Assembly (NCBI GenBank): GCA_947467315.1 | Contig: CANIID010000004.1 | Location: 1-46,941, forward strand | Direction of reading: 5' to 3' | From: Betaproteobacteria bacterium | GTDB taxonomy: Bacteria > Pseudomonadota > Gammaproteobacteria > Burkholderiales > SG8-41 | Length of the DNA: 46,941 nt | In this document: piece by piece, positions 34,895-43,737 of the stretch | Layout: every line of letters begins with the position of its first letter | Numbering within the stretch: position 1 is the first letter of the stretch | The notes under the pieces: generated by a model | The model's input: only the letters and a program-made list of their open reading frames with translations | What the model was told of the DNA's origin: nothing | Databases searched by the model: none | Program-made: the position numbers and the translations under genes

Positions 34895-36424
34895 ATGAAG
34901 TTGGATGTCAGTAGAGCGGACTTGACCGTTGGCGTAATAGGCACGGGCGCGATGGGGCGCGGCATTGCACAAGTGACCGCCGCGGGCGGCATGCGGGTGT
35001 TGATGACGGACGCGCGTCCGGGCGCAGCGGCCGAGGCCAAAGATTTCATCGGCAAAATGCTCGACCGTGCCGCCGAAAAAGGCAGCATCAGCAAGGACGA
35101 AGCTACAGCCGCGACCGCGCGCATCACCATCGTCGACAGCCACAAAGATATGAAGCCGTGCCACGTGGTGATCGAGGCGATTGTGGAAAACCTTGACGCC
35201 AAGCGCGCGTTGTTTACCGAGCTCGAAGACATCGTCACGCCCGAGTGCATCCTGGTGTCGAACACCTCGTCGATGTCGGTGACCACCATCGGCGCGAAAC
35301 TCAAAACGCCGCAACGCTTCGCCGGGTTCCATTTTTTCAACCCGGTGCCGTTGATGAAGCTGGTGGAGGTGATCTCCGGCCTGCTCACCGAAGAATGGGT
35401 TTGCGATGCACTGATGGCGCTGGGCCGCCGCATGACGCGTGAGCCGGTGCGGCTCACCGATGCGCCAGGCTTTTTGGTCAATCAAGTGGGCCGCGGCTTT
35501 TCGCTCGAAGGCTCGCACCTGGTGTACGAAGGCGTATCGACTTTCGCCGACGTGGATCGCGTGATGCGCGATGTCGGCGGCTTTCGCATGGGGCCGTTTG
35601 AGTTGATGGAATTGACCGGCTTGGATGTCACGCAGCCGGCTTCATCGTTGATTTATAACCAGTTTTTCCAGGAGCCGCGTTATCGTCCGAGCCTGATTAT
35701 GCAGTCGCGTTTTGAGGCGGGCGTGCTGGGGCGCAAGAGCAAAAAGGGTTTCTACGAGTACGATAAGGACATGAAGGCCATCTTTGCGCCTGAAGCGCCG
35801 GCGCCGGCGGCACGTCCTGAATCCGTGTGGGTCAGCCCGGTGGAAGCCGTCGGATCAGCCAAGTTAATCGAGTTGTTGAGCAAGTTGGGCACGTCGGTGG
35901 AAACCGGCGCCAAGCCTTCGGCCAAGGCGCTGATTTTGGTCACGCCCATCGGCGAAGACGCCACTACGGCGGCCACCTCGCAGGGCCTCGACCCCAAACG
36001 CACCATCGCGGTCGACACGCTGTTCCCGATGGTCAAGCGCCGCACCATCATGCCCACGCCGATTACCGACCCGGCGTATCGAGACGCCGCGCATGGCTTG
36101 CTCGCATCCGACGGCGTGCCGGTGACGGTGTGCCGCGACAGTCCCGGCTTTATCGCGCAGCGCATCATCGCAATGATCGTCAATATCGGTTGCTCGATTG
36201 CGCAAAGCCGTACTGCGTCGGCGGCGGATATCGACAAGGCGGTGACGCTGGGCTTGAATTACCCCAACGGCCCGTTCAAGTTCGGCGACGTACTGGGCGT
36301 GCAAAATATTCACCGCATTCTGGAAAACATGAACAAGATTTACGCCGATCCGCGTTATCGCCCGAACATCTGGCTGACGCGCCGCGCGAAACTGGGCGTG
36401 TCACTGCTCACGCCAGAACCCTGA
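34895..36424 (+). CDS. 3-hydroxyacyl-CoA dehydrogenase (PaaH-type)
   Basis: The 509-residue NAD-dependent enzyme oxidises 3-hydroxyacyl-CoAs. It has the Rossmann motif GTGAMGRGIA (16-25), the catalytic region HFFNPVPLMKLVEV followed by TDAPGFLVNQVGRGF, a first C-terminal domain and a second repeat with RDSPGFIAQRIIAMIVNIGC. Two C-terminal domains and about 500 residues fit the PaaC/PaaH group of aromatic-acid and beta-oxidation pathways rather than the short human-type enzyme. AGGGG lies upstream of ATG 34895. A thiolase gene follows after a 53-base AT-rich gap, so the pair probably performs two consecutive steps. Confidence 0.92.
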   Translation: MKLDVSRADLTVGVIGTGAMGRGIAQVTAAGGMRVLMTDARPGAAAEAKDFIGKMLDRAAEKGSISKDEATAATARITIVDSHKDMKPCHVVIEAIVENLDAKRALFTELEDIVTPECILVSNTSSMSVTTIGAKLKTPQRFAGFHFFNPVPLMKLVEVISGLLTEEWVCDALMALGRRMTREPVRLTDAPGFLVNQVGRGFSLEGSHLVYEGVSTFADVDRVMRDVGGFRMGPFELMELTGLDVTQPASSLIYNQFFQEPRYRPSLIMQSRFEAGVLGRKSKKGFYEYDKDMKAIFAPEAPAPAARPESVWVSPVEAVGSAKLIELLSKLGTSVETGAKPSAKALILVTPIGEDATTAATSQGLDPKRTIAVDTLFPMVKRRTIMPTPITDPAYRDAAHGLLASDGVPVTVCRDSPGFIAQRIIAMIVNIGCSIAQSRTASAADIDKAVTLGLNYPNGPFKFGDVLGVQNIHRILENMNKIYADPRYRPNIWLTRRAKLGVSLLTPEP

Positions 36425-36447
36425 TCCATTACTTTAAATTATAATCA

Positions 36448-36465
36448 TAACTAATTGTTTTAAAA
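36448..36465 (+). repeat. TAASTANNTGTTTTTAAA motif, copy 7
   Basis: Reads TAACTAATTGTTTTAAAA. It begins 24 bases after the dehydrogenase stop and 12 bases before the thiolase ATG; its end runs into AAAAAGGA, the thiolase ribosome site. A TATAAT string (36440-36445) lies just upstream. Confidence 0.65.
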
Positions 36466-36477
36466 AGGATACTTAAA

Positions 36478-37683
36478 ATGTTAGACGCATACATCTACGA
36501 AGGAAAACGCACTCCGTTTGGACGTCACGCTGGCGTGCTGGCCAAGGTTCGCCCGGATGACATGCTGGGTGGCGTGATCAAAGCGGTGGTGGCCAAATCC
36601 GCGTTCAAACCGCAGCAGATTGAAGACGTGATCGTCGGTTGCGCCAACCAGGGCGGCGAAGACAGCCGCTGTGTCGCGCGTCACGCGCTGCTGATGGCGG
36701 ACTTGCCGATTGAAACCCCGGGCACGGTGATTCAGCGCAACTGCGCCAGTGGTCTGGGCGCGCTGGTGCATGCCGCGCATTCGATCACGGCGGGCGAGGG
36801 CGACGTGTTTGTGGTGGGCGGCGTGGAAAGCATGAGCCGTTCACCGATCGTGATGAGCCGCAGTGAAAGCCCGTTTGATCGCAACATCAAGTTCTTTGAC
36901 AGCACCATCGGCCCGCGTTTCTCGAACCCGGCACTGGTCAAGCGCTTCGGCGATCCGCAAATGCCGCAAACGTCGGACAATCTTGCCAAAGAATATGGCA
37001 TTACGCGCGAGCAGGCCGACGTGTTTGCCGCCGCATCGCAAGCGAAATACGCCGTGGCCAAAGGCGAGGGCTTCTTCGTCGATGAAATCGCGCCGGTGGA
37101 AATGCCGCCTACGCGCAAAGGCCCGGTGCCTGCGGTGGCTGACGATGAGCATCCGCGTCCTGGTTCAGACGTCGCCACCTTGTCCAAGATGAAAGCCCTG
37201 TATGAAGGCGGCGTCACCACGGCGGGCAATGCCTCCGGCGTGAACGACGGCGCGGTTTGCCTGATGGTGGGCTCCAAAGCAGCCGGTGACAAAGCCGGTG
37301 CGAAACCGATGGTGCGTATCATCGCCAGCGCATCCGCCGGCGCGCCGCCACACATCATGGGCATCGGCCCGGTGGCCGCATCGCTCAAAGCCCTATCGCG
37401 CCTTGGATTGACTATCAAAGACATGGACGTGATCGAAATCAACGAAGCCTTCGCGGCGCAAGTGCTGTCGTGCCTCAAGGGCCTAGGCGTGGCGTTCGAC
37501 GACAAGCGCGTCAACCCCAATGGCGGCGCGATTGCGTTGGGCCACCCGCTGGGCGCATCCGGCGCGCGCATTGCGCTGACCGCAGCACGCCAGTTGCAGC
37601 GCACCGGCGGACGTTACGCGCTGGTGAGCCTGTGCATTGGCGGCGGCCAGGGCACTGCGGTGATTCTGGAGCGTGTTGCGTAA
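36478..37683 (+). CDS. Acetyl-CoA acyltransferase (thiolase)
   Basis: The 401-residue enzyme cleaves 3-oxoacyl-CoA with CoA. The catalytic residues are present: C89 in IQRNCASGLG, H356 in ALGHPLGASG and C386 in SLCIGGGQG. Its length and arrangement match degradative thiolases of the FadA/PcaF/PaaJ class rather than PHB synthesis-type PhaA, though the boundary is not sharp. ATG 36478 has AAAGGA upstream. A terminator follows 26 bases downstream and separates it from the acyl-CoA dehydrogenase gene. Confidence 0.93.
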   Translation: MLDAYIYEGKRTPFGRHAGVLAKVRPDDMLGGVIKAVVAKSAFKPQQIEDVIVGCANQGGEDSRCVARHALLMADLPIETPGTVIQRNCASGLGALVHAAHSITAGEGDVFVVGGVESMSRSPIVMSRSESPFDRNIKFFDSTIGPRFSNPALVKRFGDPQMPQTSDNLAKEYGITREQADVFAAASQAKYAVAKGEGFFVDEIAPVEMPPTRKGPVPAVADDEHPRPGSDVATLSKMKALYEGGVTTAGNASGVNDGAVCLMVGSKAAGDKAGAKPMVRIIASASAGAPPHIMGIGPVAASLKALSRLGLTIKDMDVIEINEAFAAQVLSCLKGLGVAFDDKRVNPNGGAIALGHPLGASGARIALTAARQLQRTGGRYALVSLCIGGGQGTAVILERVA

Positions 37684-37698
37684 GTATTTGACTTTATT
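37681..37698 (+). repeat. TAASTANNTGTTTTTAAA motif, copy 8
   Basis: Reads TAAGTATTTGACTTTATT, the most divergent copy. Its first three bases are the thiolase stop codon, and an intrinsic terminator follows at 37709. Confidence 0.5.
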
Positions 37699-37708
37699 GA
37701 ATTAAATT

Positions 37709-37740
37709 AAGGCCGGTGACGCGTTCGCTCCGGCCTTTTT
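37709..37740 (+). terminator. Intrinsic terminator after thiolase
   Basis: aaggccgg (37709-37716) pairs perfectly with ccggcctt (37730-37737) around a 13-base loop, and the T-run TTTTT ends the stem. It should end thiolase transcription, and the next gene begins 26 bases later, with any promoter in that short gap or read-through. Confidence 0.85.
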
Positions 37741-37765
37741 CTTTGCCTTTTCATAGAGAGCACTC

Positions 37766-38962
37766 ATGACCGATTTCACCAAAGTAACCCTCATCGGCGG
37801 CCAGTTCAAATGGGACGATCCGTTTTTGATCGAGGATTTGCTCACCGACGATGAGCGCATGATCCGAGACACCGCGCGCGCGTATGCGCAAGAGAAGTTG
37901 CAGCCGCGCATCCGCGACTGGAATCGCACGGAGTCGTTTGATCCCATCGTGATGCGCGAGATGGGTGAGCTGGGTTTTCTCGGCGCGCCGCTCGAAGGTT
38001 ACGGCTGCGCGGGCATCGGCTATGTGGCGTATGGTTTGGTAATGCGCGAACTGGAGCGCGTCGATACCGCGTTTCGCTCAGCGTGCAGCGTGCAAACCGG
38101 GCTCGCGATGACGCCGATTTACGCTTACGGCAGCGAAGATCACCGCAAAAAATATCTGCCCAAAATGGCCACCGGCGAACTGCTGGGCTGCTTCGGGCTC
38201 ACCGAACCCGATCACGGCTCCGACGCGGGCGGCATGAAATCGCGCGCGAAAAAAGTGCCCGGCGGCTGGTCCCTCACCGGCACCAAGCTGTGGATCACGC
38301 ACGCGCCGATCGCACACATTCTGGTGGTGTGGGCCAAAGACGAGGAGGGCGCCGTACGCGGCTTCATACTCGAACGCGGCATGAAGGGCCTCTCCACGCG
38401 CAAGATCGAAGGCAAATTCTCGGTGCGCGCGTCGCAAACCGGCGAAGTGGTGATGGACCAGGTGTTCGTGCCCGACGAAAATCTGCTGCCGGGCGTCACC
38501 GGGTTGAAAGGCCCGTTCGGCTGCCTGAACAACGCGCGCTTTTCCATCTGCTGGGGCGCGCTGGGTGCCGCCGAAGCGTGCTGGCACACCGCGCGCCAAT
38601 ACACCATGGACCGCAAACAATTCGGCAAGCCGCTGGCAGCCAATCAATTGATCCAGAAGAAACTCGCCGACATGCAAACCGAAATCAGCATTGGTTTGCT
38701 GTCGGTGCTGCATTTGTCGCGCCTGCGGGAGCAGGGCAAGGCTACGCCGGAAATGGTGTCGCTGGTCAAACGCAACGCCACCGGCAAAGCGCTCGACATC
38801 GCGCGCATGGCGCGTGACATGCTCGGCGGCAACGGCATTTCGGATGAATACAATGTCATACGGCACATGATGAACATGGAAACCATCAACACCCTCGAAG
38901 GTACGCACGACATACACGCATTGGTGCTAGGGCGGGCACAGACGGGGATTTCCGCGTTCTAA
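37766..38962 (+). CDS. gcdH: Glutaryl-CoA dehydrogenase
   Basis: This FAD enzyme oxidises and decarboxylates glutaryl-CoA to crotonyl-CoA, a step in lysine and aromatic-acid degradation. The 398-residue protein has the acyl-CoA dehydrogenase fold with [20 protein letters not shown], the [16 protein letters not shown] segment, and the family signature [20 protein letters not shown], whose glutamate (E378) is the catalytic base. ATG 37766 follows GAGAG. The thiolase and dehydrogenase just upstream fit the next steps towards acetyl-CoA. Substrate identity rests on the C-terminal signature, so general acyl-CoA dehydrogenase is the main alternative. Confidence 0.9.
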   Translation: MTDFTKVTLIGGQFKWDDPFLIEDLLTDDERMIRDTARAYAQEKLQPRIRDWNRTESFDPIVMREMGELGFLGAPLEGYGCAGIGYVAYGLVMRELERVDTAFRSACSVQTGLAMTPIYAYGSEDHRKKYLPKMATGELLGCFGLTEPDHGSDAGGMKSRAKKVPGGWSLTGTKLWITHAPIAHILVVWAKDEEGAVRGFILERGMKGLSTRKIEGKFSVRASQTGEVVMDQVFVPDENLLPGVTGLKGPFGCLNNARFSICWGALGAAEACWHTARQYTMDRKQFGKPLAANQLIQKKLADMQTEISIGLLSVLHLSRLREQGKATPEMVSLVKRNATGKALDIARMARDMLGGNGISDEYNVIRHMMNMETINTLEGTHDIHALVLGRAQTGISAF

Positions 38963-39269
38963 TCCGTCTCAATCCAGCACTGGCTACTAGGGATGGTGTT
39001 TTACCGATAGCACATCCCCAAGTGTGTTGCGCGCTTATCACAGGGTATCTGTCGAGTGAGGCGTATGTCCTTGACCGGCGTCCCGGCGAAGAGTATTTTT
39101 CCTATAAACAAGGCTCAACACCCGTTATTTAATCTTCAATGGGTGGTATCACAGATAACCAATTGAAAATTAAAAACAATTCAAAAAATATGCACGCAGT
39201 ACCCGCAAAGGTGTTGTGTGCGCCTATGATTACCCGAGTCCATAGTGACGGGCGTAATGAAGTCGCGTC
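38963..39269. other. 307-base gap between gcdH and the cyclase gene
   Basis: No gene is seen. It holds an imperfect hairpin (gggatggtg 38990-38998 and cacatccc 39011-39018, no T-run) and an AT-rich stretch with AATTG/CAATT arms at 39161-39181. On the minus strand the stretch contains TTGTTTTTAAT, a half copy of the 18-bp motif. Confidence 0.5.
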
Positions 39270-40607
39270 ATGAATGAGAGGGCCAGCGTGGCTGAACGCA
39301 ACGTAGACGACGCCGGCAAACGGCGCCTGCAATCGGTAAATCCGCCCGATTCATCGGGCAAGGATGGCGTTGAGCCATCCGCCGAACCGAGCGAGAGCGC
39401 GGCATCGCCCAAGCGCGAACGGCTAACATTGGTCATAGACCAGTTGCCGCACGCCGCTTACATGGTGAATCACAAATTTGAAGTGACGTGGTTTAACGAA
39501 CAGGCTCGGCTGGAAATTCCCGGCTTGCTGAATGAGATGCCGCCGCGTACTGAGGATCGCAGCATTTTCAGACTGCTGCTGGACGATCGTGGCGGCGATC
39601 CCGCCAGCAATACGACGGCGATGCTGCGCTTGAATCTTGCCCTCGCCAAAGAACGCATGAATCTTCAGGCGATTTTGCTGCCGATGCGGGGCATAGCCTC
39701 ATCACGCGTGCAGACGCTCGAAGCACTGTACGACGAGTGTGAGCCGGCGCGCACCAGTGTTGTGGTCGAACTCCCATTGCTGCTCGAAAAGGAAGTCGGG
39801 CCGCAGGATTATTCCGCATACTCGACGTATTTCCGCGAAGGCATTTTAATCGTCATCGCGCCGCGCGAGGAACACACCGACGAACTGCGTCAGTTGCTGA
39901 GCCGTCGCGATATGGTGATCCGCACGCTGCTGACGAAGCGGCTGCCGGTGCTGACCGATCTTGTGGTGTTGGTTGCCGATTTACAGGACTCCGTGAAGAT
40001 TTGCTCTGAGCTGCCGCCCGACGAATACTTCGAATTGATCAACAAAATTTGGGCCACCGCCGGCGACATCTTCCGGCGCTACTACGGCACCTACGGCAAG
40101 CATGTCGGCGACGGCATGGTGTATTACTTTTTTCCGCAGCCGGATTCGAATTATATTTTCAACGCTGCAGTGTGCGCGATGGACCTGAAAATGGCGATGG
40201 CGCGCTTGTCCAAAGAGTGGCAGTTGCGCAAGAACTGGATGAACGAGCTGTATCTCAATACCGCCCTGAATGAAGGCCAAGAGTGGCTAGGTACTTTCCA
40301 GACCTCTACCAGCATCGAGTTCGTTGTCCTTGGTGACACCATCAATCACACCGCCCGTTTGTCCGACATGGCACGTTACGGTCAGGTGTGGGCCACCAAG
40401 AATTTCATGAGCAAACTTCCTCCCGAGCATCGCGACAAGGTCCAATTTGGTATCGAACGTACCGGAGCAAATGGCCAGCGTGTTATCGTGCCGTCCAGCT
40501 ATTCGCGCGTAAGCAATTTGGTGGATATCGAATCCGGTCGCTACGTGAAGTTGCAGGATATTGCCGGGCTTGCCGTCACTGAAATTCGCGCCCTGAATAA
40601 CACCTGA
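39270..40607 (+). CDS. Class III adenylate/guanylate cyclase-like protein with PAS-like domain
   Basis: The 445-residue protein has a disordered N-terminus (about 1-50), a PAS-like sensory segment (about 52-150: LTLVIDQLPHAAYMVNHKFE) and a C-terminal class III nucleotide cyclase domain (about 225-410). The metal aspartates D237 (VADLQ) and D281 (KHVGDGM) and the transition-state pair N359/R363 in GDTINHTARL are present, so catalysis is possible, but ADLQDSVKI differs from the usual F-A-D-I-R-G-F-T. No membrane segment is seen. The product (cAMP or cGMP) is uncertain. A YgfX-like gene follows after 14 bases. Confidence 0.82.
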   Translation: MNERASVAERNVDDAGKRRLQSVNPPDSSGKDGVEPSAEPSESAASPKRERLTLVIDQLPHAAYMVNHKFEVTWFNEQARLEIPGLLNEMPPRTEDRSIFRLLLDDRGGDPASNTTAMLRLNLALAKERMNLQAILLPMRGIASSRVQTLEALYDECEPARTSVVVELPLLLEKEVGPQDYSAYSTYFREGILIVIAPREEHTDELRQLLSRRDMVIRTLLTKRLPVLTDLVVLVADLQDSVKICSELPPDEYFELINKIWATAGDIFRRYYGTYGKHVGDGMVYYFFPQPDSNYIFNAAVCAMDLKMAMARLSKEWQLRKNWMNELYLNTALNEGQEWLGTFQTSTSIEFVVLGDTINHTARLSDMARYGQVWATKNFMSKLPPEHRDKVQFGIERTGANGQRVIVPSSYSRVSNLVDIESGRYVKLQDIAGLAVTEIRALNNT

Positions 40608-40621
40608 TTTTCTATGAGGTG

Positions 40622-41083
40622 ATGTTCGGTTCCGAAGGGGCCGTAGCCCTATCCCCATCGCGGCTATTGTGCACCTGGATCGCCGGGGCGGTCGCTGGCA
40701 GTATCGCACTGGCCGCGCTTTATTTTCCCGTTTGGGCCGCGCTGGTTTTCGATGCTGCCATCACGGTTATCGCCATACACATAGCCCGCCGCGACGCGCT
40801 GCTGATATCGCCAAAGGCTGTTGTCGGGTTGCGCTTTGACCTCGCCGGGTTGCATGTGCAATTCAGGAACGGTACATGGCTTGAGGTAAAGGATGGCGCA
40901 ACCCTTTCATCGAGTTTTGTAAGCTATTGCCTGTCACTGGTGGTAGTCGATTGCAGGACGCCATGGCAACGCCGAACTATCGTGCTCCTGCCCGATAGCC
41001 TGAATCCCGATGTCGCGCGGCGATTGCGTATTTGGCTACGGTGGTCTGTGAGAGCAGATGCGGATACTAAGGTTGCCGCTTAA
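40622..41083 (+). CDS. YgfX-like small membrane protein
   Basis: The 153-residue protein opens with a short polar segment (ALSPSR) and two adjacent hydrophobic helices (about 14-57), then a soluble tail ending in IVLLPDSLNPDVARRLRIWL, which is characteristic of YgfX/CptA-type proteins. In E. coli CptA was described as a toxin affecting cytoskeletal proteins and is paired with SdhE; no SdhE-like gene is next to it here. ATG 40622 has GAGGTG directly upstream and is preferred over GTG 40619. It lies 14 bases after the cyclase gene, and a bidirectional terminator follows at 41216. Family call is moderate. Confidence 0.65.
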   Translation: MFGSEGAVALSPSRLLCTWIAGAVAGSIALAALYFPVWAALVFDAAITVIAIHIARRDALLISPKAVVGLRFDLAGLHVQFRNGTWLEVKDGATLSSSFVSYCLSLVVVDCRTPWQRRTIVLLPDSLNPDVARRLRIWLRWSVRADADTKVAA

Positions 41084-41215
41084 TGGATGCCAATATTTGG
41101 CAAGCATGGGAGCCCATTATTTAACATAATATACATTATACGAAGTAGTACTGTTGGCAACCATAACCCCATTTCCGCACCCAGACACTGTCTCTCGAAC
41201 GCCGCCGCCCCAATT

Positions 41216-41246
41216 AAAAAGCCGCAGTCAACGACCACGGCTTTTT
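41216..41246. terminator. Bidirectional intrinsic terminator between the YgfX-like gene and pckG
   Basis: aaaaagccg (41216-41224) and cggcttttt (41238-41246) form a perfect stem around a 13-base loop. Each strand has a T-run after the stem, so it can stop both the plus-strand gene and the minus-strand pckG transcript. Confidence 0.85.
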
Positions 41247-41265
41247 GTCTTTACCTGCAATGCGT

Positions 41266-43113
41266 TTACAGCGCGTTTTCCAGCTGCGTGCGTTGCTCAA
41301 TCATCTCCGCAGGCATGCGAGACGACAGTTCGCCGAACAATCGCGCATGGTCTTTCACTTCCGCCAGCCACAGTGTCTTATCGACGTTCGTCAGTTCCTC
41401 AAAAGCCTGCTTGGTAAAGCCGGTGATGCCTTTGAGTTCCATGTCCTCGTACCGCGGCATTTTGCCGACCGCGGTATCAATCGCGCTGGCCTTGCCTTCG
41501 CAGCGCTCGATAATCCACTTCAGGACGCGCATGTTGTCGCCGAAGCCCGGCCACATGAATTTGCCGTGTTCGTCGCGACGGAACCAGTTGACGGCAAATA
41601 TCTTCGGCGCGGCAGTGGCCGTAAGGGCTTTGCCCATTTTCAACCAGTGGCCGAAATAATCGCCAAAGTGATAGCCGCAAAACGGCAGCATGGCGAAGGG
41701 GTCGCGGCGCACCACGCCCATTTTGCCGACGCTGGCAGCGGTTGTCTCCGAGGCCATGGTGGCCGCCATGTAGACGCCGTGCGTCCAATCCTTGGCTTCC
41801 ACCACCAGCGGCACGGTCGTCGTACGGCGACCGCCGAACAGGAAGGCACTGATCGGCACGCCGGCGGGATTTTCCCAATCCGGATCGATACACGGAATCT
41901 GCGAGGCGGCCACGGTAAAGCGGGCGTTAGGGTGCGCGGCCGGCTTGTCGCCGTCGGGATCCCACAACTTGCCTTGCCAGTCGGTCAGATTCATCGGCGG
42001 CGTCTGCGACAGCCCTTCCCACCAGACATCCCCATCGGGGGTCATCGCCACGTTGGTAAAGATGGTGTCTTTATTGAGCGCGGCCAGACAATTGGGATTG
42101 GTGAATTCCGAGGTGCCCGGCGCCACGCCGAATGCACCGGCTTCCGGGTTGATCGCATACAGCCGTCCATCCGCACCGGGCTTGATCCAGGCGATGTCTT
42201 CGCCGATGGTGGTGACTTTCCAACCTGGCAGTTCCTTCGGCGGGATCAGCATCGCCAGATTGGTTTTGCCGCAGGCGCTCGGGAACGCTGCCGCGATGTA
42301 ATGCTTTTTGCCGCCCGGCGGCTGGATGCCGAGGATCAGCATGTGCTCGGCGAGCCAGCCCTGCTCCCGCGCCATGATCGACGCGATGCGCAGCGCGAAA
42401 CATTTCTTGCCCAGTAACGCGTTGCCGCCGTAGCCGGAGCCGAACGACCAGATCAATTTTTCTTCCGGGAAATGCACGATGTATTTGTGCTGTTTGTTGC
42501 TGGGCCATACCACGTCTTTTTGACCCGCCGCCAGCGGCGCGCCCACCGTGTGCAGACACGGCACAAAAAATTTGTCGGCGCCCAGCAGATCGAGTACCGC
42601 GCGGCCTATGCGAGTCATCACGCGCATGCTGACCACCACATACGGCGAATCGGTGAGTTCAACGCCGATATGCGAAATGTGCGAACCCAGCGGGCCCATG
42701 CTGAAGGGAATCACATACATGGTGCGGCCACGCATGGCGCCGTCGGTGATTTTCGTCAGCGTCGCGCGCATTTCTTCGGGCGCGACCCAGTTGTTGTTGG
42801 GGCCGGCGTCTTCTTTGTTTTTGCTGCATACAAAGGTGCGGTCTTCCATGCGCGCCACGTCATCCGGATCGGAACGGGCGAGGAAGCAACCGGGACGCTT
42901 TTGCTCATTGAGCTTGATCAGCATACCGGTAGCGACCATTTCCGCGCACAGACGATCATATTCGGCCTGCGATCCATCGCACCAGACCACGCGATCCGGT
43001 TTGGTCAGTTGCGCGACTTCGGCAACCCACGCTTTGAGTTTGGCGTGTTTCACATAGGCCGGTGCGTCAATAGCGGTTGATATTTGCTGTGCAGTGGCGG
43101 CGGTCGATGTCAT
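41266..43113 (-). CDS. pckG: Phosphoenolpyruvate carboxykinase (GTP)
   Basis: This cytoplasmic enzyme converts oxaloacetate and GTP to phosphoenolpyruvate, CO2 and GDP in gluconeogenesis from organic acids. The 615-residue protein has the GTP-class features: the P-loop [12 protein letters not shown] (274-285) with active-site C281 and K283, the MGPLGS segment, [13 protein letters not shown] (225-237) and [22 protein letters not shown] precedes ATG 43113. The gene has a terminator downstream (41216) and a terminator-like hairpin in its leader (43145-43198), which may control it. It suits an organism living on carboxylates, as the four receptor genes in the window suggest. Confidence 0.96.
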   Translation of the reverse strand: MTSTAATAQQISTAIDAPAYVKHAKLKAWVAEVAQLTKPDRVVWCDGSQAEYDRLCAEMVATGMLIKLNEQKRPGCFLARSDPDDVARMEDRTFVCSKNKEDAGPNNNWVAPEEMRATLTKITDGAMRGRTMYVIPFSMGPLGSHISHIGVELTDSPYVVVSMRVMTRIGRAVLDLLGADKFFVPCLHTVGAPLAAGQKDVVWPSNKQHKYIVHFPEEKLIWSFGSGYGGNALLGKKCFALRIASIMAREQGWLAEHMLILGIQPPGGKKHYIAAAFPSACGKTNLAMLIPPKELPGWKVTTIGEDIAWIKPGADGRLYAINPEAGAFGVAPGTSEFTNPNCLAALNKDTIFTNVAMTPDGDVWWEGLSQTPPMNLTDWQGKLWDPDGDKPAAHPNARFTVAASQIPCIDPDWENPAGVPISAFLFGGRRTTTVPLVVEAKDWTHGVYMAATMASETTAASVGKMGVVRRDPFAMLPFCGYHFGDYFGHWLKMGKALTATAAPKIFAVNWFRRDEHGKFMWPGFGDNMRVLKWIIERCEGKASAIDTAVGKMPRYEDMELKGITGFTKQAFEELTNVDKTLWLAEVKDHARLFGELSSRMPAEMIEQRTQLENAL

Positions 43114-43144
43114 GGCCGGCCCTCCTCAATTTTAAATTCTCGTT

Positions 43145-43198
43145 AAAAAACAATGGCAAAGCGAACTCTTGTGACGTCCATACAAGTTCGCTCTGCCA
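43145..43198 (-). promoter_or_regulatory. Terminator-like hairpin in the pckG leader
   Basis: Arms at 43154-43172 (tggcaaagcgaactcttgt) and 43182-43198 (acaagttcgctctgcca) pair over about 17 positions, with one mismatch and one bulge. On the minus strand the stem is followed by three bases and a six-T run at 43145-43150, which is the form of an intrinsic terminator or attenuator. It ends about 32 bases before the pckG ATG. No minus-strand gene is evident upstream that would need a terminator. Confidence 0.6.
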
Positions 43199-43737
43199 AG
43201 TAAGGGATGGGATTTTACCTGATTTGCGGCACCCAAGGCTATGCAGTGGTACGGTTTGGCGGGGCATGCTCCGGCTTCACTAGCGCGGTTCAGGACTGGC
43301 ATGCCTGTGGTGCACGTTGTGCCTGTGGTGCACGTTGTGCATGTGATGCATGTGATGCAAGTGGTGCATGTGCGCGGCCTACAACCGCGGCTCGCCATCG
43401 CGAACATTCTTGCTGCCCAGAAGGCCCCTCGGCGCACTGTGGCTATTTCAGCGGTAAGGTCTATCGGCCTTTGCGGCCGACAAGGTGCTTCCACGCACCG
43501 AATTGCCCGGTGCATTGGCGCAATGGGCCCTGCCCTATCGCGGCGCAGGAATGCTGCGGCCTTGAGTCCGGCGCTCTCTGGCTATATGCTATCGGTTTCC
43601 AGTTTCGGCAGGCCGCTGGTAGTATGTGGTGTGCTGAAGGTCGTTCATGAATTGACGCTGCTGAATCTGTTCCAATCGGTGAAACCTCCAGAAGAAGAAG
43701 TCACTAGCGCAGATATAACGAAATAGAGGGAGAACAC
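43199..43737. other. 539-base gap with no convincing gene; contains a 9-bp tandem repeat
   Basis: Open frames exist on both strands, the longest at 43241-43726 (plus, 161 codons), but the inferred proteins are dominated by a short repeat and have no recognisable domain. The last ~25 codons of that frame, before the GAGGGAG ribosome site of the FAA gene, look more protein-like, so a decayed gene is possible. The repeat is annotated separately. Confidence 0.5.
43303..43374. repeat. 9-bp tandem repeat array, eight units
   Basis: gcctgtggtgcacgttgt occurs twice in tandem (43303-43338), followed by four related 9-base units (gcatgtgat twice, gcaagtggt, gcatgtgcg). All eight 9-base units share a GCNNGTGNT-like form, some with TT or CG changes. 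It is a minisatellite-like tract, translated in the plus frame as a repeated V-V-H-V pattern. Confidence 0.75.

Noticed and set aside
41245-42417. 390-codon plus-strand frame opposite pckG
   Set aside because: Antisense to a full GTP-type PEP carboxykinase; no recognisable domain.
43303-43374. Possible CRISPR array
   Set aside because: Units are 9 bases with no spacers, and no cas genes are present.
43241-43726. 161-codon frame before the FAA gene
   Set aside because: No domain, dominated by the tandem repeat, no ribosome site seen; kept only as a note in the gap entry.
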